Assembly: GCA_028753945.1 (NCBI GenBank)
Contig: JAPNXP010000001.1
Location: 12,328,501 to 12,392,500, forward strand
Length of the DNA: 64,000 nucleotides
Direction of reading: 5' to 3'
Source of the DNA: Hexactinellida sp. DTS-2022
Taxonomy: Eukaryota > Porifera > Hexactinellida
Shown here: piece by piece, positions 1 to 9,408 of the stretch
How positions within the stretch are numbered: the stretch's first letter is position 1
Layout of the letters: every line of letters starts with the position of its first letter
The notes under the pieces: model-generated
The model's input: only the letters and a program-made list of their open reading frames with translations
Told to the model about the DNA's origin: nothing
The model's database searches: none
Made by a program: the position numbers and the translations under genes

Positions 1-447
1 CTTAGGAGCCAGGAGATACGGGGCCTGGGGTACATATGGCGGGTGGAGGGGGTGGCTCGCATGATAGCCGATAAGCGGGAGGAGTGGGGACCCGCGTTCT
101 ACGTGGGGCGGTACCTCTTCCAGCCGTCCGTCCGCTTCCACTGCGCGTCCCTGCCTAACATGGGGCTGTACATAGCGCTGTTCCGAGGCCCGTACGACTC
201 TGAGCTCAGCTGGCCGTTCCGCCTGGTGAGTGGGAGGTTCGTGTTCGCAGTGCTGGACTCCGCTGGGCACGAGGCGGCGGCTAGCGCTATCCCCACCAGC
301 GAGAAGAGCCACGTATTCTCCCGACCCGAGGGGCCGCGGAACCCGGCGTACGGCTCCGCTAACCTCATCTCACACGAGTCTCTGCTGAGAGAGTCGTTTC
401 TGGTAGAGGACTCCGTATGCATCAAGATCGTTATTAGAAGCGTGTAA
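1..447 (+). CDS. TRAF-type MATH domain protein, C-terminal part (5' end outside window)
   Basis: The frame is open from the first base and ends at a TAA at 445-447, so only the last 148 residues are here. The text reads as the C-terminal half of a TRAF-C/MATH domain: a hydrophobic strand (GLYIALFRGPYDSELSWPF), the WPF motif, a FRLVSGRFVFAVLD strand, an F-S-R-P turn, then YGSANLISHE and a closing FLVEDSVCIKIVI strand just before the stop. In TRAF proteins this seven/eight-strand beta sandwich binds receptor tails or adaptors in the cytoplasm and ends the protein, as here. RING, zinc-finger and coiled-coil parts, if present, lie upstream of the window. The family is clear; which TRAF is not decidable from this piece. 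Confidence 0.8.
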   Translation, partial: LRSQEIRGLGYIWRVEGVARMIADKREEWGPAFYVGRYLFQPSVRFHCASLPNMGLYIALFRGPYDSELSWPFRLVSGRFVFAVLDSAGHEAAASAIPTSEKSHVFSRPEGPRNPAYGSANLISHESLLRESFLVEDSVCIKIVIRSV

Positions 448-521
448 TTATTCTGTTAGGTTTGGGTGAGTGTGTTTATTTATTTTGACGAATATATTAT
501 GTTTTGCGTATGACCTATTAA

Positions 522-1202
522 GGTTGCAGTATACTTTTAAGCACTTTTTCTAAAGTTTTTTGCAGATTTGAAAGATCTTTTTTGTTTTAGATTCCCTGCT
601 GCGAGATCTATCCAAAGATGCAATAATATTCGACCTTGGTAACATGGAGAAAATTTAAATTTTTTATAAACACACTTTCTTGGGATACACAAGTTTTTTC
701 CTCTTAATGATTAAGACTTGTTTCCTGTTTTATTACATAGAGAAGCTTCTAATATATCATGTGAATGTACAACTTCTTTTTGATTACTTATGAGTCCAAT
801 TTTTCATCAATAACAGTCGACATCACTTTTTTTATCATTAGGAAATATAATATAATTAGAAAGAAAAGTCACAAATGAAATTCGCTACATAGACAAGATA
901 GAACTAATTGAGAGCTGTCCAAAACCGTTGAGATTTTGTTTCTAGGTTGTATATGAAGGCAAAATGTGTTTCCCAAATTGACAAAAGTTGCGGCTGGAGA
1001 TGGCGGTGTCAGAAAAAAATGAGCCCCTACAGGAGTGGCTTAGGTGGAGGTCACAAAAAAGTCGGTATTATTAAAAGTTTTCTATATTTTTCTACAAAGT
1101 TTGGAATAGAGATGCGGCATAGGCTGTTCTATCCAGAAATGAAATAAAACCTATAAGTGGCAAAATACCCGAAATTGGTAAATTTAAAGGTATACTGCAA
1201 CC
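522..1202. mobile_element. TTAA-flanked DNA transposon remnant with short terminal inverted repeats
   Basis: GGTTGCAGTATAC at 522 is mirrored by GTATACTGCAACC ending at 1202, and both ends are flanked by TTAA (518-521, 1203-1206). The interior is AT-rich and holds no recognisable transposase; a 66-codon frame at 947-1147 is not like any protein I know. A TTAA target suggests a piggyBac-like or Kolobok-like non-autonomous element (inference). Confidence 0.6.
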
Positions 1203-1237
1203 TTAATTTGGTTCTCTAACTCTCACCAAGTTAATCC

Positions 1238-1394
1238 GGGCAGCGTGTCTAATTTAGTTTGAGCTCTCTCTCACACGCCTAAATTACTTAATTTGTAATT
1301 AAGTCGATGAAGTATCTCTCGATTTTCGCGCGTTTAGAAAATTTCCTTTCTAAATTACGCGCCTGGATGGAACCTTCATCTGCCCCGACTGCCC
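1238..1394. repeat. dispersed GC-core repeat, copy 1
   Basis: Starts with CGGGCAG and ends with CTGCCCG. The inside carries the words CTCGATTTTCGCGCG and GCCTAAATTACT that recur at about 16076-16205 and, more diverged or inverted, at 17208-17330 and 18090-18190. Probably a member of a hAT-like MITE family. Confidence 0.45.
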
Positions 1395-1424
1395 GCATTC
1401 TAACTCCTCACTATTCTGTAATTA

Positions 1425-1586
1425 CAGTAGAACCTCGTTAGTGCGAATACCAGGGTACCGTCAATATGCGTTCGCCTTGTCCGGAAATCATATTAACCTA
1501 TATCATTTGTATTGAAAGCCCTTTGAAGGGATTGAAATAATATTCGTATTAACCGGATTTTGTATCGTACTAACGAGGTTCTACTG
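1425..1586. mobile_element. pogo/Tigger-like MITE
   Basis: CAGTAGAACCTCGTTAGT at the left is repeated inverted at the right (ends CTACTG at 1586), with TA just before the left end. No coding capacity. The same terminus occurs at 20297 and 40085. It lies 65 bp before the start of the next gene. Confidence 0.7.
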
Positions 1587-1650
1587 CATATTCCCCTCCT
1601 CTATCTCTCCTAATCCAACCATTCCCTAGCATACCCATACACACTAGTCT

Positions 1651-4600
1651 ATGGCGGAACTGAGAGCAGAGTCCGAGGTCCCTACGGGCCCTGACTCCGC
1701 CCCCCTACCCGCGTCCCTGTCCCAGCGTCTGGAGGCTCCCTCCGAGCAGCCAGCTGTTCCCGATGTCCCCAGCTCGCATCAGTTCTCCCTCCTGTCGGCC
1801 TCGGAGGGAGACAGCACGCTCCGGTCCCGCCTCCCGAACTCCCTGTCGCTAGAGGAGGCACGACGCATACAGAAGGAGTACGAGGCCCCCTTCAAGGACC
1901 TCATACACCAGAACCCAATCAAGACAAACGATTTCAAGCGGCCCCCTGTTTGGTTCCAAGACTCTCCTTACTCCCACAACCTCAGGATGTCTGTCGGGAT
2001 ATTACCCGCCCTGCTGGTGGTGCTGTCTCTCTCTGGGAAGCCCCTGCTCGGGACCCTGAGCATAGGCGCCCTGGCTACATACTTCTCGCTCAACTTCAGT
2101 ATACACAGGCACTCCCTAGTGGTCTGTCTCATGACTGTAATAGCCGCAGAGGTAAGTACCGTATTACATGTTTTTACTGCGGCGACTATTTCTTCATCTT
2201 TTTCATGATTTTTTTAAAATTTTCATGAATTTTTATATTTTAAAAATGTTTTTTTCTTGTTTTTCATGTTTTCATGTTTAGCTTCCTGTATCTCTATTAG
2301 CGCAGTTAACTACAGTAGACTCTCGTTATAGAGCACCAGGAGACCGCCGATATATGTTCGTATTAACCGAAGTCATTTGCATGCATTATACGTATAAGGC
2401 AGGGGAATTAGACAATATTACCTTATCCGTGTTCCTATTAACGACCGTCTACTGCACTGTATTAACTATAGTGTTTGTACTGTACTATCTCTATAACAGC
2501 TATTCTGTTTGTAGGTGTCTAACTTCTTCTCTTTGCTGCCGCTGGTTTGGCGCTCCTTCCTTAACGCGCCCCTCCTCAGTCTCTCCTACAGCTTCATTAT
2601 CGGCCTGGGCGGTTGGACGCTCCTGCAGTTCCCCTACCTCCGGGCCACGGAGCCCGCCATGTGTGTGCTCATAGAGGAACTCATGTTCGTGCTGATGCCG
2701 CCTCTGCTCTTCCTCCTGGACATGTGGGCCTGTCTGTTCCTGTTCGACATACGCTATATGGGCACCATAGCATGTCTGGTCATGTCTCTACTCGCATACC
2801 TCTACTTCGTGCCTGTGACCTCTTCCTTCTACCGGCCCGGGGCCACTAAGTTCCCTGTCGTTGTGCTCACGCGTCCCATGACGGCTATCCTAACGGCCGG
2901 CTCCCTCATGGCCCCCTGCGGTGTAGAGCTGGTCTGCAGCCTCTACAGCGTGCTTGTGGACGGAGAAACCGCTAGTCCGCTTCGGCTCGTGTGGGTGCTC
3001 TCTCTCCAGCTGTTCCTGCTGACCCTCCTGTCTAAGGCGCGCCTGTTCTGGTTCCTGGGGGACTACGCTAGCACCGGGTCCCCGCTCTTCTACTTCAGGG
3101 CAGTGTCCGGCTGCGTGGCTCTCCTATCAGGATGTCTGGTGTTCTCCCGAGACACATTTCTCGCCTCCTGGCTGCACTCCCTGCCCCTCCTCCTGCTGTT
3201 AGCGGGCCTGCTAGCCGCTGTGGTGTCAGCAGCCGAGCGGCGGTCCCCGCGACTGCGGCTATTCTGCGGTCTCCTCGCCCTGCTGTACGCGCTCTGCTGC
3301 ACACGGCTGCCATGGCGACTGGAATATGTGGGTCCGCAGGTGCTCTGGGGCGTGGAGTACTCCCTCCAGCTGTTCTTCCTGACCCTCCTGTCTACGGCCG
3401 TGCTGTCCGCCCTTATGATGTGCCGCTGGAGACAGATCCCCTCTCCCCTGTACCTGCTGCATGTGTGCGGTCTGCTGCTGTGTGAGTACTGGCTATTAAA
3501 GGAGGCTCTGTACTCCTCATGGATGTTCCTGGGGACCTCGGGGGCCGGGCTGATGCTCACGGACAAACTGCACAGGAGGAAGGCACTCAGGGGGACAGCC
3601 GCCTGGATTAGCGCCAGTCTCTATCTCTGTAAGCTCGTGTGGGTACTGCCGGACCTGTCTCACACAGACACAGAGTTCTCACAGGCGAGTTAGCTAGCTA
3701 GCAGACAGCTTATAGGATAATGAGCACATAGGTATCTATTTATACAATTATAACATACAGTAGAATTTGTATTACGGACATACAACTGGAAAAAACTGGC
3801 TCGATTTATCCAATTAGTCTTCTCCGTTTAATAGAGCACCGGTTAATAGATTTCTCCGCTTAATCGGGTCAAAATTTGACAGCATTTATAGGACTGAATG
3901 ACAGTTTGGCTTAAATATTTTCGGTTAATAGATTTCGGTTAATAGGTCCAAGTTCCAAGTGACTATTAAGCCGAGTACACTGTAGTTACAGTATACACAT
4001 GAGTCTACAGGTAAACCTCCCAAAGCGGCACCCATCGGGAGAATTATTTTGTGCCGCTTCTCGGAGGTTGCCGCTTTGGGAGGTTGCTCGTAAGGTAAAA
4101 CTCCCAAAGCGGCACCCATCGGGAGAATTATTTTGTGCCGCTTCTCGGAGGTTGCCGCTACTCGGAGGTGCCGCTTTGGGAGGTTTACCTGTATATACTT
4201 ATTATTATATTCCCTAGACCTCAGCAGTGCCCAGCATCCTCCCTGGCTTCCTAATATCGCTGTTAGCCCTCGGAGCCCTCAGATTCGACTCACAGCTGTT
4301 CGGCATACGGCGTCTCTCCTACGCCGGCATAATGTTCCTAACGCTGTTGCTGTCCCAGCAGTCTCTGCTGCGGCCGCTGCTCTCCCTCGCACACGTCACC
4401 TCCCCGCTCCCCTCGGAGCTCCTGGCGCTAGCTCTCTCTTGCTACTGCGCATTCGTGGCACTCCTGTTGGCCCAGCCCGACCAGACGCGGGGCCAGGCCA
4501 CCAAGCGGCTGCTCGCCGGGGTGGTGGTGCTATGCGGGGGCTGCTCCTTCCTGCTGAACAGTCTCAAGCCCAGCATAGACCTAACCGAGCTCCTGACCGC

Positions 4601-5654
4601 TCTGCGTATCATCCTGGGGACGGACACCGGGGTGTCTCCCCTGAGGGAGAGAGGACTGCTGCTGGCGCTCAGCTGGAAGCTGGCTATTGACTGGTGTCTG
4701 TTCGCTATCGTCTCGTGTGTGGGGATTAGGTTCTTCCTGTCCCACGTGATGGAGTGGGGACAGAGGTTCCGATTCCTGATCCCCGCCTGTCTGCTCTCGG
4801 GCTGGCTGATCGGTCTCAGACTGGCCCTGCTCCTGGGGCCCTTCCCCAACGCGCTATGGCAGATATATGGTCTCTCCGGCAGCATAACCGCCTACCTGCT
4901 CTTACGAGCGGCGCGGACCTCCCCCCAGCAGCCCCCGAGCCCCCCCGACAGAGCCGCCTTCCTCCTGCTGCTGGCTACCTTTGCTCTACAGCTGCTGTAC
5001 GATACACAGGTGCATACCAGCGGTGTTAAGTGCACTCAGTTCTGGGCAGTCGCCTGTATTGCTATTGCGCTCAGCTTTAAACTTAAGCAGCAACAGAAGA
5101 AGTATGCACTGGGGGGAGACGAGACCTCTGGGCTGATGGAGCTCTCTACTACGTACTACCCTCTCATAGCTAATATCAGCTGTTTCATAGCGTATCTCTC
5201 TCTCGTGTTCTCGCCGTTCCAGCACGAGATAGAACTAACCTTCCTATTCGGGAGCTCTATTCTGCTGCTCATGCAGAACGATAGCTTTTTGGTGTCTTCC
5301 ATTCGGTACGAGAATATGCTGTGGCCCTCATTAGCCGCATTCGACTTGATACTACACGCGTATTATTTCACAGAGTTCCTACTATCGAGCAATATCGGAT
5401 GGCTAGCTATATTCGAATTTGTCATTATTTGTATCAATATTCCCTTTCATTATCACTTTATTAACGCATTCAAGATGGGAGAAAAGATGCCCCTGGTGTC
5501 TGCTAGCACAATGACAGTGCCTGTTAACTTTATCCTATTCAACCTGTACTCATTCCCTGCTTCGTTCTTCATAGCTAGTCTGGCTTGTTGCTACATACTG
5601 CAGGTAGTATTCTGGCATCGGGGCGCTGTGTTAGAGGCTCTCGATGCCGAGTGA
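1651..5654 (+). CDS. unrecognised large polytopic membrane protein (3 exons, about 1035 aa)
   Basis: Inferred exons 1651-2151, 2515-3684 and 4218-5654 are all phase 0 and give about 1035 residues. The first ~110 residues are hydrophilic and acidic/proline-rich with no signal peptide, so the N-terminus is probably cytosolic; a dense series of roughly twenty or more hydrophobic segments follows to near the C-terminus, with short Arg/Lys-rich loops. Intron 1 has GTAAGT/TTTGTAG ends. Intron 2 has a GC donor (CAG|GCGAGT) and acceptor TTCCCTAG; if that donor is not used, the protein ends after QAS at 3693 and exon 3 would need another explanation. I do not recognise the family and see no enzymatic motif; membrane transport or lipid/glycan-related work is possible but unsupported. 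Start ATG 1651 is the first in the open frame. Codon composition is GC-rich throughout the three exons, which supports one gene. Confidence 0.65.
2313..2454. mobile_element. pogo-like MITE in intron 1 of the membrane protein gene
   Basis: Begins CAGTAGACTCTCGTTATAG after TA and ends with a diverged inverted copy (TTAACGACCGTCTACTG). Non-coding; sits between the splice sites at 2152 and 2514. Confidence 0.6.
3758..3982. mobile_element. pogo-like MITE (TTAATAG family) in intron 2
   Basis: Flanked by TA on both sides (3756-3757, 3983-3984). The interior repeats words such as GGTTAATAGATTT and GCTTAATCGGGTC that also fill the elements at 19392 and 38658, so it belongs to the CAGTCGACTCCGCTTAATAG family with eroded termini. 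Confidence 0.6.
4008..4191. mobile_element. palindromic MITE with internal tandem duplication, intron 2
   Basis: CAGGTAAACCTCCCAAAGCG at 4008 is mirrored at the right end (ends 4191) and TA lies on both sides (4006-4007, 4192-4193). Inside, a block of about 70 bp beginning CTCCCAAAGCGGCACCC appears twice in tandem. No coding capacity. Confidence 0.75.
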
Positions 5655-6795
5655 GGGGTAGAGGTAGAGGCTTTTATTGGTAGGATATTTTGAACTTGTG
5701 CTGTAGCGTTATGTGTTGGTGATGCCTGTGTATTTAATTATGTTATAATATTTAAGTAAATTTGCAAAGTATTTCTATTCAGGTTTACTGAACAAGTGTA
5801 TTGAAAGTAGGTACTACTTGACGTGGGCAAAGTTAACAGCATTCAAATTTGAAAATTACATAATTTGTGTGAGAAACTTTGAAATTCCTTTAATATTTAT
5901 AATCTTCTCTATGGTCAATGACAGACAGAAATATAATTTTATATTTAGGGCTGAAACGAATATACTACCGAATATTCGTTCGAAATGATTGAACGAATAT
6001 TCGTTATGAAGCGAATATTAGATTGAAACGGATATTCGTTATGAAGCGAATATTAGATTGAAACGGATATTCGTTGACTAATTTTGGACAACAACAAGAC
6101 TTTTGTATAGCTTAGAGATATCGTAAATATAAATTCCCACTTAAACTAGCTGATTATAAGTTAATTTGTGTATAATACACTTTGTAACTATTATTATACC
6201 ATTGTAACAATTATCAAACACCTATTATCCAATGTATTTTGTCTCTAGAAATTGATTTAATGTTTAGTCATCCAAACGAACGAATATTCGAATATTCGTT
6301 AGTTTAGAAAAAGGTTTGTTCGTTACATTTCGAATATTCGTTTCAGCCCTAAATTTAATTTGTCCATGAAGTGATCTATATAGTTGTATTACTTCAACCT
6401 TACTAGTAAGCAAGGATTGTTGTCTGTAGCACAATACGCTCGATGTGAACCAGTTGTGTAGAATGTTTAAACCGGTACCAATCTACAAGCAATGGTAGAG
6501 AACATTGTAGTAAAATTATCGGATCTAAAAAATTTCAACACCTGTAAAAAAATTGACGTTATTGTTCATCAACCAATCTATCAAATTCGGGTTTTTTTAT
6601 AGATAGCTATGTAAATACTACTTAGCTAGAAATCAACCTTGTTTGATTGTTCCTGTCACAACTCCAAATAAATTATAATTTGGAGGAAAACCAGGGCAAA
6701 CTTTAAATTGGGTACCCGGATAGTTATTTTCTAATTCCAAAATCAATTAATTTATATACAGTTATTTGGATTATCTTGTTACTATATTACCTTAG
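5655..6795. other. intergenic stretch with one hAT-like MITE
   Basis: Between the polytopic gene and TMEM144. Apart from the element at 5947-6350 I see AT-rich sequence with no gene, RNA gene or clear promoter element. Confidence 0.6.
5947..6350. mobile_element. hAT-like MITE, GGGCTGAAACGAATATTCG family
   Basis: Left end AGGGCTGAAACGAATAT and right end CGAATATTCGTTTCAGCCCT are inverted copies. The words GAACGAATATTCG and GAAGCGAATATTAGATTG repeat internally. Relatives lie at 61891-62344 and as a fragment near 25211. No perfect 8-bp target duplication is visible. Confidence 0.65.
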
Positions 6796-8019
6796 ATGGG
6801 TGTACTTATACACAGCTCGATATTATTGGCTATACTAATCCTCGTATTATACCCCTCACACGTTTACCCACACACAAACGAATTCCCAACTCATGTAATA
6901 CACAATCTATCTAACTCCACACGAGTATGTGTCAACAGCATTGGCACTGAATATTCCCTGTTGATACTCGTGCCTGCTCTGTTATTAGGCAGCAACTATG
7001 CACTCCTTAAGAGGTACAGTAAGGGGGATGGAGTGTTCTTCCAGTGGCTTGTGTGTGTCGGACTATGGATATGTGGATTGGTTGTTAATCTAGTCCAGTC
7101 CCCTGTCAGGTTCTACGCTTTGGGGATGATAGGGGGCGTTGTTTGGTCAGGAGGGAACTTCCTACTGATGCCAATGATCCACTTGGTTGGCTTTACCACT
7201 GGGGTCCTAATGTGGAGCTTGGTGTTCATGGTTACAGGTTGGGGCACAGGGTTTCTCAACCTACTGGGTGTCCGCTACGACAAGCTGTGTGTCCCATTCT
7301 TTAACTACGGCGGATTAGTCATGTGTGTGTCTGGAGTAATCCTACTAGCCTTCCTCAAGGACACCAGATCTAGCAGTAGCCATATACCGCGTAGAGCGTA
7401 TAATGACCTCACTATAATGAGTTCGGTTAACACAGGGCCTTATAAGGAAGTTAGGTACAAAGGTCGGATTGTTAGCCGGTTTGTAATTAGCCTCAGTCCC
7501 TTTAAGAAGAAGGTACTAGGATATACTCTATCTATACTAATGGGCATTGCTTGGGGCACACACTTATTGCCTACGCAAATCCTGCTTATATTAGCAAAGC
7601 GAGATAGCTATTATAGCAACAGAGCACTTGACTATATATTCCCCTACTCAACCGGCGTGCTATTAACCTCTACGCTATTAACTGTAGTGTACAGTCTGTA
7701 CAAGCGTAATAAGCCTATTATTCTCCCCCAGTCTATCCTCCCTGCCTTGTTAGTAGGCGCCCTCACAGGCGTAGCCATCTCTATATGGACACACCTCAAC
7801 CAGATTATGTCCCCTGCTATTACGTTCCCTATAATAGCTACTGGTACTCCGACAGTAGGGTTCCTGACTAGCTTAGTAGCATACAGGGGATGGAAGAATG
7901 TGTTTATATCTTGTGTATCTGTTCTTGTTATTCTTTGTGGGATCGTTCTTGTTATTCTCTCTAAAATCCACCCATTTTCAGTTTTCACTCACTTCCCATT
8001 TGACAGCATTATTGAATAA
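6796..8019 (+). CDS. TMEM144: TMEM144-like multi-pass membrane protein (drug/metabolite transporter-like fold)
   Basis: Intronless, 407 residues, about ten hydrophobic segments. After a signal-like N-terminus comes the family-typical first half: VPALLLGSNYALLKRY, GDGVFFQWLVCVGLWICGL, then a GxxWSGGNFLLMPMIHLVG helix, and NYGG in the helix before the central loop. The second half repeats the plan after a hydrophilic loop (about residues 192-228) and holds GIAWGTHLLP. Human TMEM144 has about 345 residues and carries the same GDGxFFQW and GNxxxxPxI features, so the call is firm; it is predicted to move a carbohydrate or other small solute, but the substrate is unknown. The extra length here is in the N-terminus and the central loop. 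ATG 6796 begins a hydrophobic leader and is the natural start. Confidence 0.88.
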   Translation: MGVLIHSSILLAILILVLYPSHVYPHTNEFPTHVIHNLSNSTRVCVNSIGTEYSLLILVPALLLGSNYALLKRYSKGDGVFFQWLVCVGLWICGLVVNLVQSPVRFYALGMIGGVVWSGGNFLLMPMIHLVGFTTGVLMWSLVFMVTGWGTGFLNLLGVRYDKLCVPFFNYGGLVMCVSGVILLAFLKDTRSSSSHIPRRAYNDLTIMSSVNTGPYKEVRYKGRIVSRFVISLSPFKKKVLGYTLSILMGIAWGTHLLPTQILLILAKRDSYYSNRALDYIFPYSTGVLLTSTLLTVVYSLYKRNKPIILPQSILPALLVGALTGVAISIWTHLNQIMSPAITFPIIATGTPTVGFLTSLVAYRGWKNVFISCVSVLVILCGIVLVILSKIHPFSVFTHFPFDSIIE

Positions 8020-8798
8020 TTTGTATTCTGATGTAATTCATTGAATGTCCATTTTAAATCGAACTTATTTACTGTACTGTAATTTATTATTTATTATGTT
8101 CTGAATTATTATTTATTCATTTGAATAATATTTATTACAATTTACATATGATATAGGGGAAATACAGTATTGTATACAGTAAAACTTCGTTAGTACTGAC
8201 ATGGTTATTACGAAATTCCGGTGAATTTGCTTGCTAATAGCCGAATTTACTATTAGAGACACAGGATTAACAATAAATGCTCGCTTGTGGATTGAAAATT
8301 ACTTGCTAATAGAGCTGTTGTTACAATTAAGTATGCTTGTTATTATAGCTCCACATTTATGCGTACCTAGAATTATCCTATTGTCGGGATGAATCTCTAT
8401 AGTATTTACTATTTAGCCCGATTGAATAAAGTTTTGAATTCTAAGTTCTACAATTATACAAATTCTATTTTCACACTTCTTGCAACTTGTAGATTTAAGA
8501 ACCGGCTTAATAGTATATAAAATACAGTAATTCTCGTTATAACGAAGTGCTTGAGACTGTAATTCCTTCGTTATATCCGGATATTCGTTATAAGCAGATA
8601 CTAATTAATACATTTAATGCTCTGGGGGAAATCTCCCTTTCGTTATAAGCGGATACTAATTAATACATTTAATGCTCTGGCCTCTGGGTGAAATTCTCCA
8701 TTTCGTTTATAAGCAGTTATTTCGTTAATGCTGCTACGTTATAACGGGGGTCTACTTAAGATTTGAGAAGATTAACTTTAATGTAAGATCGTGTTCTG
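8020..8798. other. intergenic stretch with MITE remnants
   Basis: Contains the start of a CAGTAAAACTTCGTTAGTAC element near 8178 with no clear partner end, and the better-preserved element at 8525-8755. Nothing else recognisable. Confidence 0.55.
8525..8755. mobile_element. pogo-like MITE (CGTTATAACGAAGTGCTT family)
   Basis: TA then CAGTAATTCTCGTTATAACG at the left; the right end GTTATAACGGGGGTCTACT is its eroded inverse. A ~60-bp internal block (GATACTAATTAATACATTTA) is duplicated. Fragments of the same family lie near 18530 and 44384. Confidence 0.6.
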
Positions 8799-9332
8799 AT
8801 GGCAGAGCTCTGCGAGCTGTGGAGAGAGGAGCTAGAAACGCTACAGAGCATATACCAGGATGACGATAACTTAACGGTAGTAGACACTTGCACTCTCACG
8901 TACAAGTTCACTCCAGCTGGAAACAAAGACTTTATAGTACAATTCGAACTGACACCCAGCTACCCGGATGAGGTACCTAATATACACATGGAGATACTCT
9001 ACAACACTAAGATAACAGCTGGCATTAAGTCTGCTATAGTGCGTGCACTGGCTAGCGAGGGTCAGCAGCTGATCGGGGTACAAATGCTGTACTCACTGCT
9101 GGAGTGGGGCAGGGATAACCTGGGAGCTGTGATAACTGAGTTTAAAACAGAGTCAGCAGACGCACAGCCCTCGGGTGTAGCTGCCCCCGTTGTTAAGCAG
9201 GAGAGGAAGGAACAGCTGAGTAAGGCCGCTAAGAGGAAACTGGCAGATAAGACGGACACCAAGGGGGAGCATGTCCGGGGGTGGAACTGGGTAGACGTCA
9301 TTAAGCACCTCAGCAAAACAGCGACTACTTAG
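8799..9332 (+). CDS. RWDD4: RWD domain-containing protein 4
   Basis: 177 residues in one exon. Residues 1-110 form an RWD domain: WREELETLQSIYQDDD at the start of helix 1, a three-strand sheet, and the YPDEVPNIHM strand/turn with the family's YPxxxP motif. The C-terminus holds the very conserved tail seen in animal RWDD4 (KEQLSKAAKRKLADKTD, then RGWNWVDVIKHLSKT), which fixes the orthology. Human RWDD4 is about 188 residues. The RWD fold resembles UBC-type E2 enzymes without the catalytic Cys and acts in protein binding; the precise role of RWDD4 is poorly known. Start ATG 8799 fits the domain start. Confidence 0.93.
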   Translation: MAELCELWREELETLQSIYQDDDNLTVVDTCTLTYKFTPAGNKDFIVQFELTPSYPDEVPNIHMEILYNTKITAGIKSAIVRALASEGQQLIGVQMLYSLLEWGRDNLGAVITEFKTESADAQPSGVAAPVVKQERKEQLSKAAKRKLADKTDTKGEHVRGWNWVDVIKHLSKTATT

Positions 9333-9408
9333 CCTTACTTGATCTTTGTTATTGTAGTTGGTAGATATGTATTAGTTGTATCATATGGTATGTATGGTGT
9401 CAAAGTAC

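Noticed and set aside
947-1147. 66-codon frame within the TTAA element as a transposase remnant
   Set aside because: No transposase motif, low coding character, and too short to judge.
3090-3566. Minus-strand Arg/Ser-rich frame opposite the polytopic gene
   Set aside because: Antisense shadow of Leu/Ser-rich GC-rich codons.
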